Assembly (NCBI GenBank): GCA_023136815.1
Contig: JAGLQM010000044.1
Span: forward strand, 1 to 6,790
Source: Thermoplasmata archaeon
GTDB lineage: Archaea > Thermoplasmatota > Thermoplasmata > SG8-5
DNA: 6,790 nt
Reading direction: 5' to 3'
A program made the position numbers and the translations under genes. Shown in pieces: positions 4,572 to 6,790 of this stretch. Within the stretch, counting starts at the first letter, position 1, and every line of letters begins with the position of its first letter. The notes under the pieces are model-generated. The model was not told the DNA's origin and ran no database searches. It saw only the letters and a program-made list of their open reading frames with translations.

Positions 4572-5468
4572 ATGGTCAAGAAGACACTAAAGAAAGTTGT
4601 GCTACTGGGTGAGTCGGCAGTTGGAAAAACCAGTTTGATAAAACGTTTTGTTCATGATGAATTTGCGGATGATTATATCTCCACCATCGGAACCAAGGTG
4701 AGCAAGAAGGTTATCAATCTAAATGTGGATGGCCAGGAAACTGAAGTTAATCTCATGATATGGGATATGCTTGGCCGCGAGGGTTACATGTCAACCCAGG
4801 CACGTCAGATTGTTGGTGCTCAGGGAGTGATAATTGTTGGAGACGTAACCAGGCCAGAAACAATGGCTAACCTTGAGAAATACTGGATACCTATGGTTCT
4901 TAGAACCGTTGGCACGGTAAAGCTGCCATTTATTTTTCTTGGAAACAAGGTAGATCTGGCTGATGAAGATGCTCTGGTCAATACATTGGACATAATGAGC
5001 GAGCTTGAGGAAAGATACAATTATGGAATGAAACAGCACATCCCGGAGCATCTGAACACCTGGTTCCTTACAAGTGCCAAGACAGGTGAGAAAGTTGAGG
5101 AAACATTCGAATCCATGGCTAATTTGCTGTTTTACTTTGACAGAGCCGAAGATCCATTCTATACCCGTATCCAGGATATTATAATAAAGGGGCTAGCGGA
5201 CATTGGCCCAAGAACTACTACCATCGAGGTATTTGATCAGATAATGTTCGAGTTCTCAGAGGCATTTGGCAATATGCAAACCGCTGGAAATATAATCAGA
5301 GAGGAAGCGGCAAGGTCTGGTCTGGATCACAACAACCCGAAGAAGGAAAAAGTTAGAGCCCTTGTGGATTATCTGATTGACGCACTCCTGGAAGAGCAGA
5401 TGGACGAGGAGATACTCAAGGAACTCAAGAGTCGCTGGCTGGAAGCAATTGACAATATTCAGGATTAG
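4572..5468 (+). CDS. Ras/Rab-like small GTPase with C-terminal helical extension
   Basis: Seen in 298 residues: P-loop GESAVGKTS (13-21), switch I threonine in STIGTK (T38 or T41), WDMLGREGY (64-72) at the G3/switch II position, NKVD (125-128) as G4 giving guanine specificity, and TSAKTGE (167-173) as G5. This order is that of Ras/Rab-like P-loop GTPases, molecular switches that bind GTP and GDP. R69 occupies the place of the Gln that positions the attacking water, so intrinsic hydrolysis may be weak or differently catalysed. After the G domain (~1-190), residues 191-298 are charged and probably helical, with no cysteine motif for lipid attachment, suggesting a protein-binding extension. The start at ATG 4572 is chosen because GGTGA lies just before it and the G domain begins at once; the frame runs back to a TTG at 4512, but those 20 residues resemble nothing. 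No effector or exchange-factor gene is adjacent. The role is unknown. Confidence 0.88.
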   Translation: MVKKTLKKVVLLGESAVGKTSLIKRFVHDEFADDYISTIGTKVSKKVINLNVDGQETEVNLMIWDMLGREGYMSTQARQIVGAQGVIIVGDVTRPETMANLEKYWIPMVLRTVGTVKLPFIFLGNKVDLADEDALVNTLDIMSELEERYNYGMKQHIPEHLNTWFLTSAKTGEKVEETFESMANLLFYFDRAEDPFYTRIQDIIIKGLADIGPRTTTIEVFDQIMFEFSEAFGNMQTAGNIIREEAARSGLDHNNPKKEKVRALVDYLIDALLEEQMDEEILKELKSRWLEAIDNIQD

Positions 5469-5477
5469 GCCAATCCC

Positions 5478-5540
5478 TTATATAGAATTCGAAATTCGGA
5501 GCGTATTTAGGATTCTACATCCATGATTAGTATTATATTT
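5478..5540 (+). promoter_or_regulatory. Two candidate TATA boxes for ahcY
   Basis: TTATATA (5478-5484) predicts a start near 5507 and TTATATTT (5533-5540) one near 5563. The second leaves a leader of about six bases before ATG 5569 and excludes the in-frame ATG at 5542. A small inverted repeat, GAATT/AATTC (5485-5497), abuts the first box and could be an operator. Confidence 0.45.
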
Positions 5541-5568
5541 TATGAGTCAATGCGAACCCGGTGTTAGC

Positions 5569-6790
5569 ATGAGCAGCCAAGAATTACTCCGAAAAGGTAT
5601 AAACAGACTGGAATGGGCAAGAACCCACATGGATGTTCTGAATCAGATAGGTCAGCAGATAAAGGATAATGGCACAATGGACGGCCTGAAGATCGGAATG
5701 GCACTTCATGTTGAGGCAAAGACAGGAATTTTGGCACTTACTTTGCAGGAGGCCGGAGCAAAGGTACGATTGGCAAGCTGCAATCCTCTTTCGACAGATG
5801 ATTCCGTAGCATTGGCTCTCAATGAGGAATATGGTCTTGAAACATATGCGAAAAAGGGCGAAGACCGTGATGAGTACTATTCAAATCTTGAAAGTGTATT
5901 AGCTCTTGACCCGGAACTTACAATCGATGATGGCGGCGACCTTATTTATTTACTCCATACAAGCCACAGGGACAAACTGGCCAGAGTGATCGGTGGAAAT
6001 GAAGAAACAACCACTGGCATAATAAGATTAAAGGCAATGGAAGCCGAAGGTAAGTTAGAATATCCCGTATTCGCAGTTAACAATGCCCAGATGAAGTATC
6101 TTTTTGATAACAGGTACGGAACAGGCCAGTCAACTTTCGATGGCGTTTTAACAGCAACCAATCTAACAATCGCAGGAAATATATTCGTGGTTGCTGGCTA
6201 TGGCTGGTGCGGTCGTGGAATCGCAATGCGGGCCCAGGGTTTGGGCGCAAATGTCATAGTCACGGAAATCGACCCAGTTAAGGCAGTTGAAGCCAGAATG
6301 GACGGTTTCAGGGTAATGCCAATGTCAGAAGCAGTTAAAGAAGCTGATTTTATTGTCTCGGTAACAGGATGCAAGGATGTAGTAAGCAAGAAACATTTCA
6401 ATGACATCAAGGACGGTTGTGTGCTTGCGAATTCGGGCCATTTTGACAATGAGATTAGTAAAGCAGATTTGGATGAGATTACCGTATCCAAAACAGTGGT
6501 TCGTGAATTTGTAGAAGAGTACAAGCTCAACAATGGCAAACATGTTTACTTGCTGGGCGAAGGACGTCTTGTGAACCTTGCAGTTGGCCAGGGCCACCCT
6601 GTTGAGATCATGGACATGAGCTTTGCAATACAGGCAGGCTGCGTCGAGAGAGTTATTACTCTCAAGGATGAGCTACTGCCCAAGGTTTATGACGTGCCGC
6701 CAGAGTTGGACGAAAAAGTTGCCAGGCTGAAAATGAAGGCCCTTGGAGTTGAGATCGATACACTGACTGAAGTTCAGATAGCCTATCTCA
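5569..6790 (+). CDS. ahcY: S-adenosylhomocysteine hydrolase, partial (last residues off right edge)
   Basis: This cytoplasmic NAD-dependent enzyme splits S-adenosylhomocysteine into adenosine and homocysteine, relieving product inhibition of methyltransferases. Seen over 407 codons: H47 in MALHVEAKT, D121 in DDGGDL, E146 in EETTTG, K176 and D180-N181 in MKYLFDNRYGTGQST, the NAD fold VVAGYGWCGRG (207-217), H291 in NSGHFDNEI and GEGRLVNLAVGQGHP (330-344). With a constant offset of ten these match human D131, E156, K186, D190, N191 and H301. T185 stands where human C195 is, and the plant/animal insertion is missing, as in short archaeal and thermophilic-bacterial forms. Those forms have about 410-425 residues, so only a few codons are lost at the edge. 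ATG 5569 is preferred: a TATA box lies about 32 bp upstream and the N-terminus fits homologues; ATG 5542 is in frame but lies at that box. It follows the GTPase by 100 bp with its own promoter signals. Confidence 0.95.
   Translation, partial: MSSQELLRKGINRLEWARTHMDVLNQIGQQIKDNGTMDGLKIGMALHVEAKTGILALTLQEAGAKVRLASCNPLSTDDSVALALNEEYGLETYAKKGEDRDEYYSNLESVLALDPELTIDDGGDLIYLLHTSHRDKLARVIGGNEETTTGIIRLKAMEAEGKLEYPVFAVNNAQMKYLFDNRYGTGQSTFDGVLTATNLTIAGNIFVVAGYGWCGRGIAMRAQGLGANVIVTEIDPVKAVEARMDGFRVMPMSEAVKEADFIVSVTGCKDVVSKKHFNDIKDGCVLANSGHFDNEISKADLDEITVSKTVVREFVEEYKLNNGKHVYLLGEGRLVNLAVGQGHPVEIMDMSFAIQAGCVERVITLKDELLPKVYDVPPELDEKVARLKMKALGVEIDTLTEVQIAYL

Noticed and set aside
5542..5568. Upstream in-frame ATG for ahcY
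   Set aside because: It lies directly against a TATA box rather than downstream of a start site, and homologues begin near the second ATG.

Overview
The window looks like archaeal DNA, most plausibly from a mesophilic euryarchaeal or Thermoplasmatota-like lineage; this assignment is inference. The grounds are TATA-like boxes about 26-28 bp in front of some start codons (leaderless spacing), GGTGA-type ribosome binding sites, a free-standing Ras/Rab-like small GTPase, and a short archaeal/bacterial-type S-adenosylhomocysteine hydrolase. No rRNA, tRNA, transposase, integrase or CRISPR array was found.

Layout. (1) Positions 1-857, minus strand: the N-terminal ~285 codons of an aminopeptidase T-like (M29 family) metallopeptidase that runs off the left edge. 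This stretch is clearly more AT-rich than the rest. (2) Positions 858-1290: a gene-poor stretch with a bent hairpin and a T-run that could terminate leftward transcription. (3) Positions 1291-2463, minus strand: a two-gene unit, a 92-residue winged-helix regulator followed by an unrecognised two-pass membrane protein with a Cys/His-rich tail. A 15-bp direct repeat spans the end of the first gene and the start of the second, in the same reading frame. (4) Positions 2714-4316, plus strand: nifS-nifU, a cysteine desulfurase and Fe-S scaffold of the Clostridium-type NifS/NifU pair. (5) Positions 4317-4571: an intergenic region unusually rich in inverted repeats, ending in a hairpin that buries the ribosome binding site of the next gene. 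(6) Positions 4572-5468, plus strand: the small GTPase, with Arg in place of the usual catalytic Gln and a ~110-residue helical C-terminal extension. (7) Positions 5569-6790, plus strand: ahcY, lacking only its last few codons at the right edge.

How the genes relate. nifS and nifU form one functional unit: NifS releases sulfur from cysteine and NifU carries the nascent cluster. AhcY clears S-adenosylhomocysteine, the by-product of methylation. The GTPase has no obvious partner here. The regulator/membrane-protein pair is divergent from nifS and is the least explained part of the window. Its translational arrangement, operator-like palindrome and repeat-flanked gene junction are the best leads to something undescribed.
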